From NCBI GenBank assembly GCA_041399085.1, contig JAWKTM010000013.1:1-64000 (forward strand): 64,000 nucleotides of DNA, in the 5' to 3' direction. Every line of letters starts with the position of its first letter. Position 1 is the stretch's first letter. The notes under the pieces are model-generated. The model was not told the DNA's origin. It was given only the letters and a program-made list of their open reading frames with translations, and did not search any database. The stretch comes from JAWKTM01 sp041399085. GTDB taxonomy: Bacteria; Planctomycetota; Planctomycetia; Pirellulales; Pirellulaceae. Positions 8,996-17,970 of this stretch are shown piece by piece. The position numbers were made by a program, and so were the translations under genes.

Positions 8996-11428
8996 ATGAA
9001 GCGACTTGTTTTCGCCTCGGTGACTTGTGCCCTGATGCTCTGCGTTGTGACTGCGTCGGCCGTACAGCCGGCGGTCAGCGTCATTCGGCCGGTCGGTTTT
9101 CAGCGTGGTCAGCAAGTCGAAGCGACGTTCAGCGGCGCTCGGTTGGGCGACGTGGAAGAGTTGCTGTTCTATCAACCCGGCGTGGCCGTCGCCGGAATTG
9201 AGAAGGTCAACGAAAACAGCTTTAAGGCCAAGCTGGATGTCGCGGCTGATTGCCAACTCGGATTGCACGCGGTGCGAGTCCGAACGGCGACCGGCATTAG
9301 CGACTTGCGGCTGTTCACGGTGGGCGCGCTTCCCGAAGTGGAAGAAACCGAGCCGAACAACGACTTCCTCTCGCCGCAGGCCGTTTCGCTGAATTCGACG
9401 GTCACCGGTGTGGTGCAGAACGAAGACGTCGACTACTTCGTGGTTGAAGCGAAGCAGGGTGATCGAATCGTGGCCGAGTTGGAAGGCTTGCGATTGGGTT
9501 ACACGTTCTTCGATCCGTATGTGGCGATTCTGAACGAGGATCGCTTCGAGCTGGCTCGCAGCGACGACGCCTCGCTGTTGTGGCAGGATTGCTATTGTGC
9601 GGTCGAGGCCCCGAAGGACGGCAAGTACATCGTTCAAGTGCGTGAAAGCGCCTACGGTGGCAATGGCGCTTCGCATTACCGGTTGCACGTCGGCACGTTT
9701 CCCCGACCGGCCGCGGTGGTTCCCGCTGGCGGACGACCGGGCGAGACCGTGCAAGTTCGTTGGATTGGCGGCATGGGCAACGAGTGGACCGAGAACGTGA
9801 CGCTGCCGACCGACGCGCCGACCGAGTACGCATTGTTCGCTCAGACTCCGCAAGGCATCGCTCCGTCGCCGAATATGGTTCGCGTGATCGACCTGCAAAA
9901 CGCCGTCGAGGCTGAACCGAATAACGATCGCACGGTCGCTACGGCGGCGACGGCTCCTGGCGCGATGAACGGCGTAATTCAAGAGCCGGACGACGTGGAC
10001 TACTTCAAGTTCACCGCGACCAAGGGGCAAGTGTTCGACATTCGCGTCTACGCCCGCAATACGTTGCGTTCGCCGCTGGATGCCGTGTTGTACGTCCAAC
10101 GTGCGAACGGCGGAAACGTGGGCAGCAACGATGACTCCGCCGGCCCGGATAGCTACCTGCGATTCACGGCTCCAGAGGACGGCGAGTTCTTTGTGATGAT
10201 CCGCGATCATTTGAACAACGGCGGACCGCACTTCGCCTACCGCATCGAGCTGACGCCGGTGGCGCCGAAGCTGACTCTCGGAGTCGCGGAGAAAGTACGG
10301 TACATCCCGACAATCATGCCCGTGCCCAAGGGCAATCGCGTCGCCATGTTGCTGAACGCGGCGCGGGCCGATTTTGGCGGCGAGCTGAATGTAAATTTTG
10401 AGGGGCTTCCGGCCGGAATGACGGTCGAGACGATCCCGATGGCGGCCGATCGCACGGATATTCCGGTGTTGGTCTCCGTCGCTCCGGACGCGGCGAACTC
10501 GGGCGCGTTGGTCGACGTTGTCGGCCGTCCCGCCGATGAGAACATCAAGGTGGTTGGGCATCTGAATCAACGCTCGATGTTGGTGCGAGGCCAGAACAAT
10601 CGCGATGTCTGGGGCCACGACGCTCAGCGATTGGCGATGTCTGTCGCCGATGCCGTCCCGTTCAGCATTGAGATCGTGCAACCGCAGGTTCCGATCGTTC
10701 GCAATGGCTCGATGAACTTGAAGGTCGTGGCGAAGCGAGACGAAGGCTTCAACGCCCCGATCCGGCTGCAAATGCTTTACAACCCCCCGGGGATTGGTTC
10801 GTCTGGTTCCGTCTCGATCGCGGGCGATCAAACCGAAGCCTTGATTCCGGTTACCGCGAATAACGGGGCGACAATCAAGAGCTGGCCGATCATTGTGATG
10901 GCGCAAGCGGCTCATGCGGGCGGCACGGTCGAGGTGGCTTCGCAGATTGCGCAGCTCGAAGTGGCCGACTCACCGTTCGGGTTTACCTTCCAAAAGGCGG
11001 CGGGCGAGCTGAAACAAGAGACGGCCGTCGCGGTGGAGCTCGAGGTGAAGACCGAGTTCGAGGGCGAAGCCAAGATCGAGCTGCTGGGCTTGCCGGCCAA
11101 CACCGCGACTCCGCCCGAGGGCAAGGTGGTGACGAAAGAAACGACCCAGGTGGTGTTCCCAGTTACAATCGACGAGTCGGCTCGTCCGGGCGTTTATAAG
11201 TCGCTGGTATGTCGAGCCACGATCATGAAGAACGGCGAGCCGATCGTGATGACTTTGGGAACCGGTGAATTGCGAGTGGACAAGCCGCTGCCGCCCAAGG
11301 TCGCGACGACTCAGCCCGCTGCCAAACCGGCCGAGGCTAAGCCGGCGCCAATGCCGACGGAGAAGCCGCTCAGCCGACTCGAACAACTCAGGTTGGAGAA
11401 GCAACAGGCCGAAGCCGCGGGTGGCTAG
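8996..11428 (+). CDS. Exported protein with two PPC (pre-peptidase C-terminal) domains
   Basis: An exported protein of about 810 residues. The start at 8996 follows a GAGGGA ribosome site and gives a signal peptide ending VTASA. Two pre-peptidase C-terminal domains are marked by ETEPNND with DVDYFVVEA (about 113-210) and EAEPNNDR with DVDYFKFTA (about 304-420). These are beta-sandwich binding domains, usually attached to secreted enzymes, but I see no catalytic domain here. The middle (about 420-770) looks like further beta-sandwich repeats. The C terminus is a Pro/Ala/Lys-rich linker ending in a short charged helix (LEQLRLEKQQAEAAGG), which may anchor or oligomerise the protein. It sits between a DUF1501 and a DUF1549/DUF1553 gene, so a shared extracellular role is likely. 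Confidence 0.82.
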   Translation: MKRLVFASVTCALMLCVVTASAVQPAVSVIRPVGFQRGQQVEATFSGARLGDVEELLFYQPGVAVAGIEKVNENSFKAKLDVAADCQLGLHAVRVRTATGISDLRLFTVGALPEVEETEPNNDFLSPQAVSLNSTVTGVVQNEDVDYFVVEAKQGDRIVAELEGLRLGYTFFDPYVAILNEDRFELARSDDASLLWQDCYCAVEAPKDGKYIVQVRESAYGGNGASHYRLHVGTFPRPAAVVPAGGRPGETVQVRWIGGMGNEWTENVTLPTDAPTEYALFAQTPQGIAPSPNMVRVIDLQNAVEAEPNNDRTVATAATAPGAMNGVIQEPDDVDYFKFTATKGQVFDIRVYARNTLRSPLDAVLYVQRANGGNVGSNDDSAGPDSYLRFTAPEDGEFFVMIRDHLNNGGPHFAYRIELTPVAPKLTLGVAEKVRYIPTIMPVPKGNRVAMLLNAARADFGGELNVNFEGLPAGMTVETIPMAADRTDIPVLVSVAPDAANSGALVDVVGRPADENIKVVGHLNQRSMLVRGQNNRDVWGHDAQRLAMSVADAVPFSIEIVQPQVPIVRNGSMNLKVVAKRDEGFNAPIRLQMLYNPPGIGSSGSVSIAGDQTEALIPVTANNGATIKSWPIIVMAQAAHAGGTVEVASQIAQLEVADSPFGFTFQKAAGELKQETAVAVELEVKTEFEGEAKIELLGLPANTATPPEGKVVTKETTQVVFPVTIDESARPGVYKSLVCRATIMKNGEPIVMTLGTGELRVDKPLPPKVATTQPAAKPAEAKPAPMPTEKPLSRLEQLRLEKQQAEAAGG

Positions 11429-11674
11429 AGGTTGGAATCGGACGTTTATCTTGGCATGGTTCCATCCATACTGGGATTTGCGTTCGGCGAACTGGCCCGT
11501 CCGTTGGATGCTGGCCCCATCCGTTGGATATAGGTCGCGACATTCCAAGCGTTTTGGACCTTCGCGACAGCTTGAAATAACGTCGAATATTTCTCAGCCC
11601 CGTTATGATAAAGTGACGAATCCACGATTCCGCCCAATCGCTTCCGTCGTATGCGAGTCATAGGAGACTTAGCC

Positions 11675-14104
11675 GTGAAGACGAACCCCGCCGTTCGCTT
11701 CCTTAGCCTGATTCTGTTGTCAGCCGTCGCCACCGAGTTGTCGGCTGCTGGTCAGATCACGAAGCTCGACATTTATCCGTCGGATATTGTGCTGCAAACC
11801 AATCAAGGGCGGCAACAATTTGTGGTCGTTGCGACGCGCGATGATGGCGTCACGATGGACGTCAGCCGCCTAGCCACGGTCCAATTGGCCGATCCTGGGC
11901 TCGCTCGCCTTGATGGCGCGACGCTGTACTCGACGGCGGATGGCGAGACCAAGCTGAACGTCGAGTACCAAGGTTTGCAGACCGCCGCCACGGTCACGGT
12001 GAAGGACGCAGCCGCCGATCGGCCGATCAGTTTTCACCTAGATGTGATGCCGATTTTCATGCGATCCGGTTGTAACACGGGCAGTTGCCACGGAGCGGCT
12101 CGCGGCAAGGACGGCTTCCGGCTGTCGTTGTTCGGATTCGATCCGCAAGGTGACTATCTCCGCACGACCCGTGAGATTGGATTCCGCCGCATCAACTTGG
12201 CGGTGCCCGAGGCCAGCTTGTTGGTCGAGAAGTCAATCGGTTCGGTGCCGCACACTGGCGGCAAGCGATTCGATAAGGACAGCGAGTATTACGCCAAGAT
12301 GATCGAGTGGTTGGAGGCCGGAGCGCCGAACGACCAAGGCACGCCGCCGAACGTGGTGAAGCTGGATATCTTTCCTCCAGCCGCGGTGATTGAAGGCGAG
12401 AACTCCACGCAACAGTTCATCGCGCGAGCCCACTACAGCGATGGCTCGATTCGCGACGTGACACATCTGACGACGTTCCTCACCAGCAACGACAACTCGG
12501 CTCCGATCGATGAGAACGGCCTGGTGACCGCCGCGGCTCGTGGCGAAGCGTTTGTGATGGGGCGATTCGAGACGCATACGGTCGGCAGTCAAGTTTTGGT
12601 GTTGCCGAAGGATCTACAGTACGAGGCCCCGGCCGTTGCCGGAAATTACATCGACGAATTGATCGGCGACAAGCTAAACAAAATTCGAGTTCTCCCCAGC
12701 GACTTGTGCAGCGACGAAGAGTTCCTTCGTCGCGTGACGGTTGATATCGCCGGCATGTTGCCGACCGAAGAGGAATACATCGAGTTCACCACCGACCCTT
12801 CGGCGGACAAGCGGGCTAAGTTGATCGACCGCTTGCTGGAACGCAAAGAGTTCTCGGAAATCTGGGCCATGAAATGGTCCGAGTTGTTGATGGTCAAGTC
12901 GAGCAATCAAGTTAGCTATAAGGCCATGTTCTTGTATAGCAACTGGTTGACTGACAAGATCGCCAACAATGTGCCTCTGGATCAGATGGTTCGCGAGCTG
13001 CTCGGCGCGAATGGTGGCACGTTCGACAACCCGGCGACCAACTTCTACCAAATCGAACGGGACACGCTCAAGACGGCGGAGAACGTGGCTCAGGTTTTCA
13101 TGGGCATTCGGACGCAATGTGCCCAATGTCATAACCACCCGTTTGATCGCTGGACGATGGACGACTATTACAGCTTCGCCGCGTTCTTCGCACAAATTGG
13201 CCGTAAGAATGGCGAAGACTATCGCGAGCAGATCATTTACAACCGTGGGGCCGGCGATGTCCGCCATTTGGTTGGCAATCGTGTGATGGAGCCCAAGTAT
13301 TTAGGTGGCGTGGCTCCCGATTCGAAGGGCGCGGATCGCCGCGAGTTGTTGGCAAGCTGGCTGACTTCGCCGGAAAATCCGTTCTTCTCGACCAGCGTGG
13401 CCAATCGCGTTTGGTCTCACTTCTTTGGACGCGGCATCGTCGAGCCAGTGGATGATATCCGCGTCAGCAATCCGCCCAGCAACCCCGCGTTGTTCGACGC
13501 CTTGGGCGAAAAGCTGGTGGAATATAAGTACGACTTCAAGCAACTCGTGCGCGACATTTGCAACTCGAACGCCTACCAACGTTCGACGACGCGGAATGCC
13601 AGCAACGAAGGCGACGATCGCAATTTCGCCCACGCGAATGTGCGACGTATCCCAGCCGAAAGTTTGCTGGACTGCATCTGCCAAGTGACCAACACCAAGG
13701 AGAAATTCCGCGGCTTGCCGCTGGGCGCTCGCGCCGTACAGATTGCCGACGGAACCACGTCGACCTACTTCCTAACCACATTCGGCCGTGCCAAGCGGGA
13801 AACGGTTTGTGCTTGCGAGAGCAGCACCGATCCTTCGCTGTCGCAAGCTCTGCACATGCTCAACGGCGAGGCGACTCACGGCAAGATTGCCCAGGGCGGC
13901 ATCATCAAGCAGTTGCTGAGCGAAGGCAAAACGCCGGAGCAAGTGATTGAGTCGTTGTACATCCGTTGCCTGACGCGACGTCCGACGGCGGACGAAATGG
14001 GCAAGCTCATGGAGGTTGTTAACTCTGCCGAGAATCCGCAATTGGGTTTGGAAGACGTGTTCTGGGCCGTATTGAACTCGCGTGAGTTTGTGTTTAACCA
14101 CTAA
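11675..14104 (+). CDS. BIG2 / DUF1549 (PSCyt2) / DUF1553 (PSD1) exported protein
   Basis: An exported protein of about 809 residues. I choose the GTG at 11675 because GGAG lies 8 bases upstream and it gives a clean signal peptide (MKTNPAVRFLSLILL...); an ATG at 11651 lacks this. In order there is a bacterial Ig-like (BIG2) domain at about 24-115, a cysteine pair CNTGSCHGAARG near 138, a second BIG2-like domain at about 225-315, PSCyt2 (DUF1549) at about 325-530 with CAQCHNHPFDRW, and PSD1 (DUF1553) at about 550-805 with NRVWSHFFGRGIVEP. CAQCH is a normal heme c motif; CNTGSCH is a C-X4-CH form. A TATGAT box lies at 11604 but I see no correctly spaced -35. Function unknown; it regularly pairs with DUF1501 proteins. 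Confidence 0.85.
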   Translation: MKTNPAVRFLSLILLSAVATELSAAGQITKLDIYPSDIVLQTNQGRQQFVVVATRDDGVTMDVSRLATVQLADPGLARLDGATLYSTADGETKLNVEYQGLQTAATVTVKDAAADRPISFHLDVMPIFMRSGCNTGSCHGAARGKDGFRLSLFGFDPQGDYLRTTREIGFRRINLAVPEASLLVEKSIGSVPHTGGKRFDKDSEYYAKMIEWLEAGAPNDQGTPPNVVKLDIFPPAAVIEGENSTQQFIARAHYSDGSIRDVTHLTTFLTSNDNSAPIDENGLVTAAARGEAFVMGRFETHTVGSQVLVLPKDLQYEAPAVAGNYIDELIGDKLNKIRVLPSDLCSDEEFLRRVTVDIAGMLPTEEEYIEFTTDPSADKRAKLIDRLLERKEFSEIWAMKWSELLMVKSSNQVSYKAMFLYSNWLTDKIANNVPLDQMVRELLGANGGTFDNPATNFYQIERDTLKTAENVAQVFMGIRTQCAQCHNHPFDRWTMDDYYSFAAFFAQIGRKNGEDYREQIIYNRGAGDVRHLVGNRVMEPKYLGGVAPDSKGADRRELLASWLTSPENPFFSTSVANRVWSHFFGRGIVEPVDDIRVSNPPSNPALFDALGEKLVEYKYDFKQLVRDICNSNAYQRSTTRNASNEGDDRNFAHANVRRIPAESLLDCICQVTNTKEKFRGLPLGARAVQIADGTTSTYFLTTFGRAKRETVCACESSTDPSLSQALHMLNGEATHGKIAQGGIIKQLLSEGKTPEQVIESLYIRCLTRRPTADEMGKLMEVVNSAENPQLGLEDVFWAVLNSREFVFNH

Positions 14105-14117
14105 TGCCGTCATTGTT

Positions 14118-14504
14118 ATGTATCAAACATGGCCAGAGAGATGCGCTAAGTGGTCGTGGCAATTTCCGTTGCTAGCCGTCGCCATTTTTGCACTACGTGC
14201 AATGGCGCTCGGGATCGCCGACCAAAGCAGTGATCCATCCGACTCTCCCATCTCCCCCGCCATTGACACAGCGGTATGCTGTTTCGCCATTTTGCTGTTT
14301 ATGGCCGGCACAATATTTACGGTTTACGCCTTGGGGTCGATTCCGTGGTATGGGGCGTCCGGAATTTTGTTGCATGCATTGATTGGATTAGTAATAAATG
14401 GATTCATGCATTGGGAAGGCACGATTCCGGCAGTCCGTGTCGCCATTAAAACCCATCAAAGTTCGAGCCAGCATTCTCCGTCGGAAATAGACTTGACCAG
14501 TTAG
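14118..14504 (+). CDS. Small membrane protein, unknown function
   Basis: I do not recognise this 128-residue protein. The start at 14118 (MYQTWPERC) is preferred; a start at 14082 would overlap the end of the preceding gene. It has three hydrophobic segments, at about residues 14-33, 55-78 and 84-105, joined by short polar loops, and a polar tail rich in Ser and His. It sits 13 bases after the DUF1549/DUF1553 gene and 66 bases before the cytochrome/WD40 gene, so it is probably part of the same transcript. No catalytic motif is seen. Confidence 0.55.
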   Translation: MYQTWPERCAKWSWQFPLLAVAIFALRAMALGIADQSSDPSDSPISPAIDTAVCCFAILLFMAGTIFTVYALGSIPWYGASGILLHALIGLVINGFMHWEGTIPAVRVAIKTHQSSSQHSPSEIDLTS

Positions 14505-14570
14505 ACGACGATGCGGGCTTCCGATCTTCGTTCTCAGATATCGACTACGCGTTGTTTCGAGGTAACAGAG

Positions 14571-17414
14571 ATGATTTGTCACACAGTCTTTAGAGCAAGC
14601 CGCGCGAGCGTTGGATTATTGTTCGCGATGTTCGCCGTCGACGTAGTCGTGTATGCGGAGGATGCCAAACCCGCTGACCAAACTGAGAAGATCACCTACG
14701 ACGATCACGTTCGGCCGATTCTGCGCGAGCATTGCTTTAGCTGCCACAATCAGAACCAAGCCAAAGGTGGCCTGGCCGTCGATACGTTCGGCAAGCTGAT
14801 GGAAGGCGGCAGTAGCGGCGAAGTTGTGTTCGATGGGGATCTGGAAAGCTCTCGGTTGTGGGCGCTGGTCAGCCACGCCGAAGAACCGTACATGCCGCCG
14901 AATCAAGATCGCATTGCGGACGCCAAATTGGAGGTGCTGCGCAAGTGGATTGAAGGCGGTTTGCTGGAGAACCAAGGATCGAAGGTTTCCAAGAAGAAAC
15001 GAACTAATCTGGCGATGGCGGCTCCGTCGGGAGGCGCCAAGCCGGAAGGGCCGGCCGCCATGCCGGAAGGCGTCTGGAAGCAGCCGGTGGTTTACACGGA
15101 ACGCCCCGGAGCGGTGACTGCGATCGCGTCCAGCCCGTGGGCTCCGCTGGTCGCGCTGGCCGGGCAAAAGCAGATTTCGCTGTATCACTCGGAAACCAAC
15201 GAGTTGTTGGGGGTGATGCCGTTTCCCGAGGGCATTCCTTACGTACTGAAGTTCAGCCGCAACGGCGAATTGCTGCTGGCAGCGGGCGGACGCGGAGGCC
15301 ATTCCGGCTACGCGGCTTTGTATGACGTGCGAACCGGTCAGCGATTGGTGCGCGTCGGTGATGAATTGGATGCCGTGTTGGCCGCGGACGTGAACGACAC
15401 GCATACGATGATCGCCATTGGCGGCCCGTTGCGGATCGTCCGTGTCTACTCGACCGAGACTGGCGAGCTGCTTCACGAGATCAAGAAACACACGGATTGG
15501 ATTTACACCGTGGAGTTCAGTCCCGATGGCGTGCTTCTGGCCACGGGCGATCGAGCCAACGGTTTGTTTGTTTGGGAAGCCGAAACGGCTCGCGAGTACC
15601 TCGATCTTCGAGGCCACACCGATGCGGTCTGCGATGTCAGTTGGCGGCCCGATTCCAATGTCTTGGCCAGCGCTAGCAAAGACGGTTCGGTCAAGCTTTG
15701 GGAAATGGTTGAGGGCAAGCAGATCAAGAGCTGGGGAGCTCATGGCGGCGGCGCCAATTCCGTGGCCTACACGCAAGATGGTCGGATTGTGACGGCCGGC
15801 GAGGACAAGACGGTCAAGACCTGGGATGGCAACGGCGCCGCTCAACGCACTTTCGGCGGGTTTGCCGAACCGGCGATGAAGGCCGTTTTCTCCCACGATG
15901 GTAAACGAGTGATCGGCGGTGACTGGCTGGGTCAAGTTCGCGTGTGGCAATCCGAGGATGGTGCGGAACTGGGTGGCTTGGCCGCCAATCCGCCGACGTT
16001 GAAGATGCACGCTGAATCCACTGCCGCCGCGGCAACTGCGGCCGTAGCCGCGGCTGAGAAGGCTCGCGCGGATCTGGCTGCCGCGGAGAATGTCGCCAAA
16101 CAAAAGCAGGCTGCCGTGGAAGCAGCGACCGCGAAGCTGACGGCCGCGAACACCGCCGCGCAGCAGGCCGAGGCCGAGCAAGTGGCAGCCGATGCAAAGG
16201 CCAAACAAGCGGCCGAGACGCTCGTCAAGGCACAAGCTGCGTTAACGGCTGCTCAAGCCGCGAAGCAAAAGGCGGACGCCGAAAAGGCGGCGGCCGACAA
16301 AGCGGTGAACGAAGCAATCGCGGTTGCTACGAAAGCGACGGAAGCTGCGAAAGCTGCCACGACCACCGTTGAACAACGCAAGCAGGAACACGCGCAAGCG
16401 GTTGCCGCGGCGGGAGAGACAACGAAACTGGCCACGGAAGCTGCCACGGGCGCACAAGCCGCGGCGAAGGACGCGGAACAAGCCGAAGCGGCTCGCGTGG
16501 CTGCCGAGAAAGCCGTGAGCGACGAAGCCGATGAAACCAAGAAGGCGGAGTTGCAGAAGACGCTTGAAACCGCGACAGCCGCCGCTCAAGCAGCCGCCGA
16601 GAAATCGAAAGTCGCGGCGGAAGCTGCCGCCAAGGCAGAGGCCGCTAAGACCGAAGCGACGAAGGTGGTCGCCGAGAAAGCCGCGTTGGTCGAAGCCGCT
16701 ACGAAGGAACTCACGGCGGCTCAACAAGCGCAGCAGCAATCCGAAAAGCTCTTGAAGGACGCCCAAGCCGTTGCCGCAACCAAGTCGGAGGCGGCCAAGC
16801 AAGCCGAACTGGCTCAGCAAACGGCGACGGTCGCGGTGAACGACTCCAGCAAGGCAAAGACGGAATCGGATCAAGCGCTGACCGCCAAATCGACCGCCGC
16901 CAAAGCGGCTGCCGATGCCGTTCCGGTGGTGAAGGCAGCGTTGGACAAAGCGACCACGGACAAAACGGAGTACGACAAGCAGTTGGCCAACGTTACTTCG
17001 GCCGCCAATCTGGTGATCGCGGCCGCTGAAACCGCCAAGCAAAAAGCGGCTCAAGCCGCGGCTGATCTGGCAACTTTCGAGAAAGCCGCGGATCAGTTGG
17101 CACAAGCAGTCAACACAGCCGAGCAGCAAGCGGCTGCGGCCGCAGCCAACATGCAAGAGCTTGAAAAGCAGCGTCTCGCGGCCGCCCAAGAGGCCGAGCA
17201 AAAGGCTGCCGCCGCGAAGGAGATGGCCGCTAAATTGGCCGCCATCCAAGCGGAATACGAGAAGCTGTTGGCGGTCCAGAAGCAAGCCGAGGCGGACTTG
17301 GCGTCCAAGGCGACCGCGGCCGAAGCAGCATCCGAGGCCGTGGAGAATGCTCAAGCCGAGGCGGAACAAGCCAAGGCGCGGCAAGCGTTCTTCAACGAAT
17401 CGTATTCGCAATAG
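14571..17414 (+). CDS. Exported cytochrome c (PSCyt1) / WD40 / Ala-rich coiled-coil protein
   Basis: A protein of about 947 residues with three distinct parts. The start at 14571 follows a GAGG site and gives a signal peptide ending VVVYA. A PSCyt1 heme c domain follows, with HCFSCHNQ near residue 60 and the family segment EEPYMPPNQD. From about 160 to 470 there are WD40 repeats, seen in phrases such as HTDWIYTVEFSPDG, GHTDAVCDVSWRPD and ASASKDGSVKLWE, forming a propeller. From about residue 480 to the end is a very Ala/Lys/Glu/Gln-rich stretch of some 450 residues, expected to form a long rod-like coiled coil. It is the last gene of its block and is followed by an intrinsic terminator. The heme-propeller-rod layout suggests a cell-envelope structural or redox scaffold; this is inference. 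Confidence 0.82.
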   Translation: MICHTVFRASRASVGLLFAMFAVDVVVYAEDAKPADQTEKITYDDHVRPILREHCFSCHNQNQAKGGLAVDTFGKLMEGGSSGEVVFDGDLESSRLWALVSHAEEPYMPPNQDRIADAKLEVLRKWIEGGLLENQGSKVSKKKRTNLAMAAPSGGAKPEGPAAMPEGVWKQPVVYTERPGAVTAIASSPWAPLVALAGQKQISLYHSETNELLGVMPFPEGIPYVLKFSRNGELLLAAGGRGGHSGYAALYDVRTGQRLVRVGDELDAVLAADVNDTHTMIAIGGPLRIVRVYSTETGELLHEIKKHTDWIYTVEFSPDGVLLATGDRANGLFVWEAETAREYLDLRGHTDAVCDVSWRPDSNVLASASKDGSVKLWEMVEGKQIKSWGAHGGGANSVAYTQDGRIVTAGEDKTVKTWDGNGAAQRTFGGFAEPAMKAVFSHDGKRVIGGDWLGQVRVWQSEDGAELGGLAANPPTLKMHAESTAAAATAAVAAAEKARADLAAAENVAKQKQAAVEAATAKLTAANTAAQQAEAEQVAADAKAKQAAETLVKAQAALTAAQAAKQKADAEKAAADKAVNEAIAVATKATEAAKAATTTVEQRKQEHAQAVAAAGETTKLATEAATGAQAAAKDAEQAEAARVAAEKAVSDEADETKKAELQKTLETATAAAQAAAEKSKVAAEAAAKAEAAKTEATKVVAEKAALVEAATKELTAAQQAQQQSEKLLKDAQAVAATKSEAAKQAELAQQTATVAVNDSSKAKTESDQALTAKSTAAKAAADAVPVVKAALDKATTDKTEYDKQLANVTSAANLVIAAAETAKQKAAQAAADLATFEKAADQLAQAVNTAEQQAAAAAANMQELEKQRLAAAQEAEQKAAAAKEMAAKLAAIQAEYEKLLAVQKQAEADLASKATAAEAASEAVENAQAEAEQAKARQAFFNESYSQ
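16010..17390 (+). repeat. Low-complexity Ala-rich coding repeat
   Basis: The 3' half of the WD40 gene encodes irregular repeats of Ala with Lys, Glu, Gln and Thr (units like KAAAEAAAKAEAAKTEA). The DNA is correspondingly rich in GCG/GCC/GCT and AAG codons. No exact tandem unit is kept, so the repeat is maintained at the protein level. Its GC pattern keeps other frames open and makes false antisense reading frames. Confidence 0.75.
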
Positions 17415-17452
17415 CTGCCGGCTCGGGCCGTGACAAATCGGTTCCCTACCCA

Positions 17453-17489
17453 GTAGCCGAAGGAGTGCTTCCTTCGGCTACTTTCATTT
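17453..17489 (+). terminator. Intrinsic terminator between convergent genes
   Basis: GTAGCCGAAGG at 17453-17463 pairs perfectly with CCTTCGGCTAC at 17471-17481 around a 7-base loop, followed by TTTCATTT. It follows the WD40 gene by 38 bases and overlaps the last bases of the convergent tsaE gene. The T-rich side favours termination of rightward transcription. Confidence 0.8.
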
Positions 17490-17966
17490 GCAGAGCGACC
17501 GGAGCACGGCCTGCGACGCGTCTCCCGTCGCGCGGAACACGAACCCGCGCGAGTCGTCATCGCGTACCTGGATATCGATCTCCAACCGATCCGACGGCAG
17601 GCAATCTCGCACGCGCTCGGCCCATTCAATGATGACCCAGGCATTCGCGGCGAACATCTCTTCCACGCCCAATTCAAGAAACTCGTCGTCGTCGCGGATC
17701 CGATAGGCGTCCAAGTGATACAGCGATTGTCGGCCGCCATGATACTCGTGACAGAGCACAAACGTGGGACTCACCACTTGTTCGCGATCGTAGCCCCAGG
17801 CTTCGGCGATCGCTTGAACGAAGCGAGTCTTTCCGGCGCCTAACGTGCCGGACAAGCCGACGACCAAACCGGCGCCGGCCAAAACCGAATCGGCGCGCTC
17901 CGCCAATTCACGGCCCAACCGGTCCGTATCCGCCTCGCTGTGCGCGAGCAACATCAGCTCCGTCAT
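17484..17966 (-). CDS. tsaE: tRNA threonylcarbamoyladenosine biosynthesis ATPase TsaE
   Basis: The cytoplasmic ATPase subunit of the machinery that makes N6-threonylcarbamoyladenosine at position 37 of ANN-decoding tRNAs, working with TsaB, TsaC and TsaD, none of which is in this window. The 160-residue length is normal. The Walker A motif GTLGAGKT lies at about residues 40-47. The family stretch SPTFVLCHEY and LYHLDAYRI (the Walker B-like region), and later VIIEWAERV, are all present. It begins 4 bases after the stop of the upstream esterase gene, so the two are probably translated from one message. That pairing has no obvious biochemical reason. The terminator at 17453-17489 covers its 3' end. 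Confidence 0.93.
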   Translation of the reverse strand: MTELMLLAHSEADTDRLGRELAERADSVLAGAGLVVGLSGTLGAGKTRFVQAIAEAWGYDREQVVSPTFVLCHEYHGGRQSLYHLDAYRIRDDDEFLELGVEEMFAANAWVIIEWAERVRDCLPSDRLEIDIQVRDDDSRGFVFRATGDASQAVLRSLCK

Positions 17967-17970
17967 GCGA

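Noticed and set aside
14616..17411. Two long minus-strand frames (539 and 389 codons) opposite the WD40/Ala-rich gene.
   Set aside because: Their Leu/Arg/Gly composition is the mirror of Ala/Lys codons. The plus frame has cytochrome and WD40 motifs.
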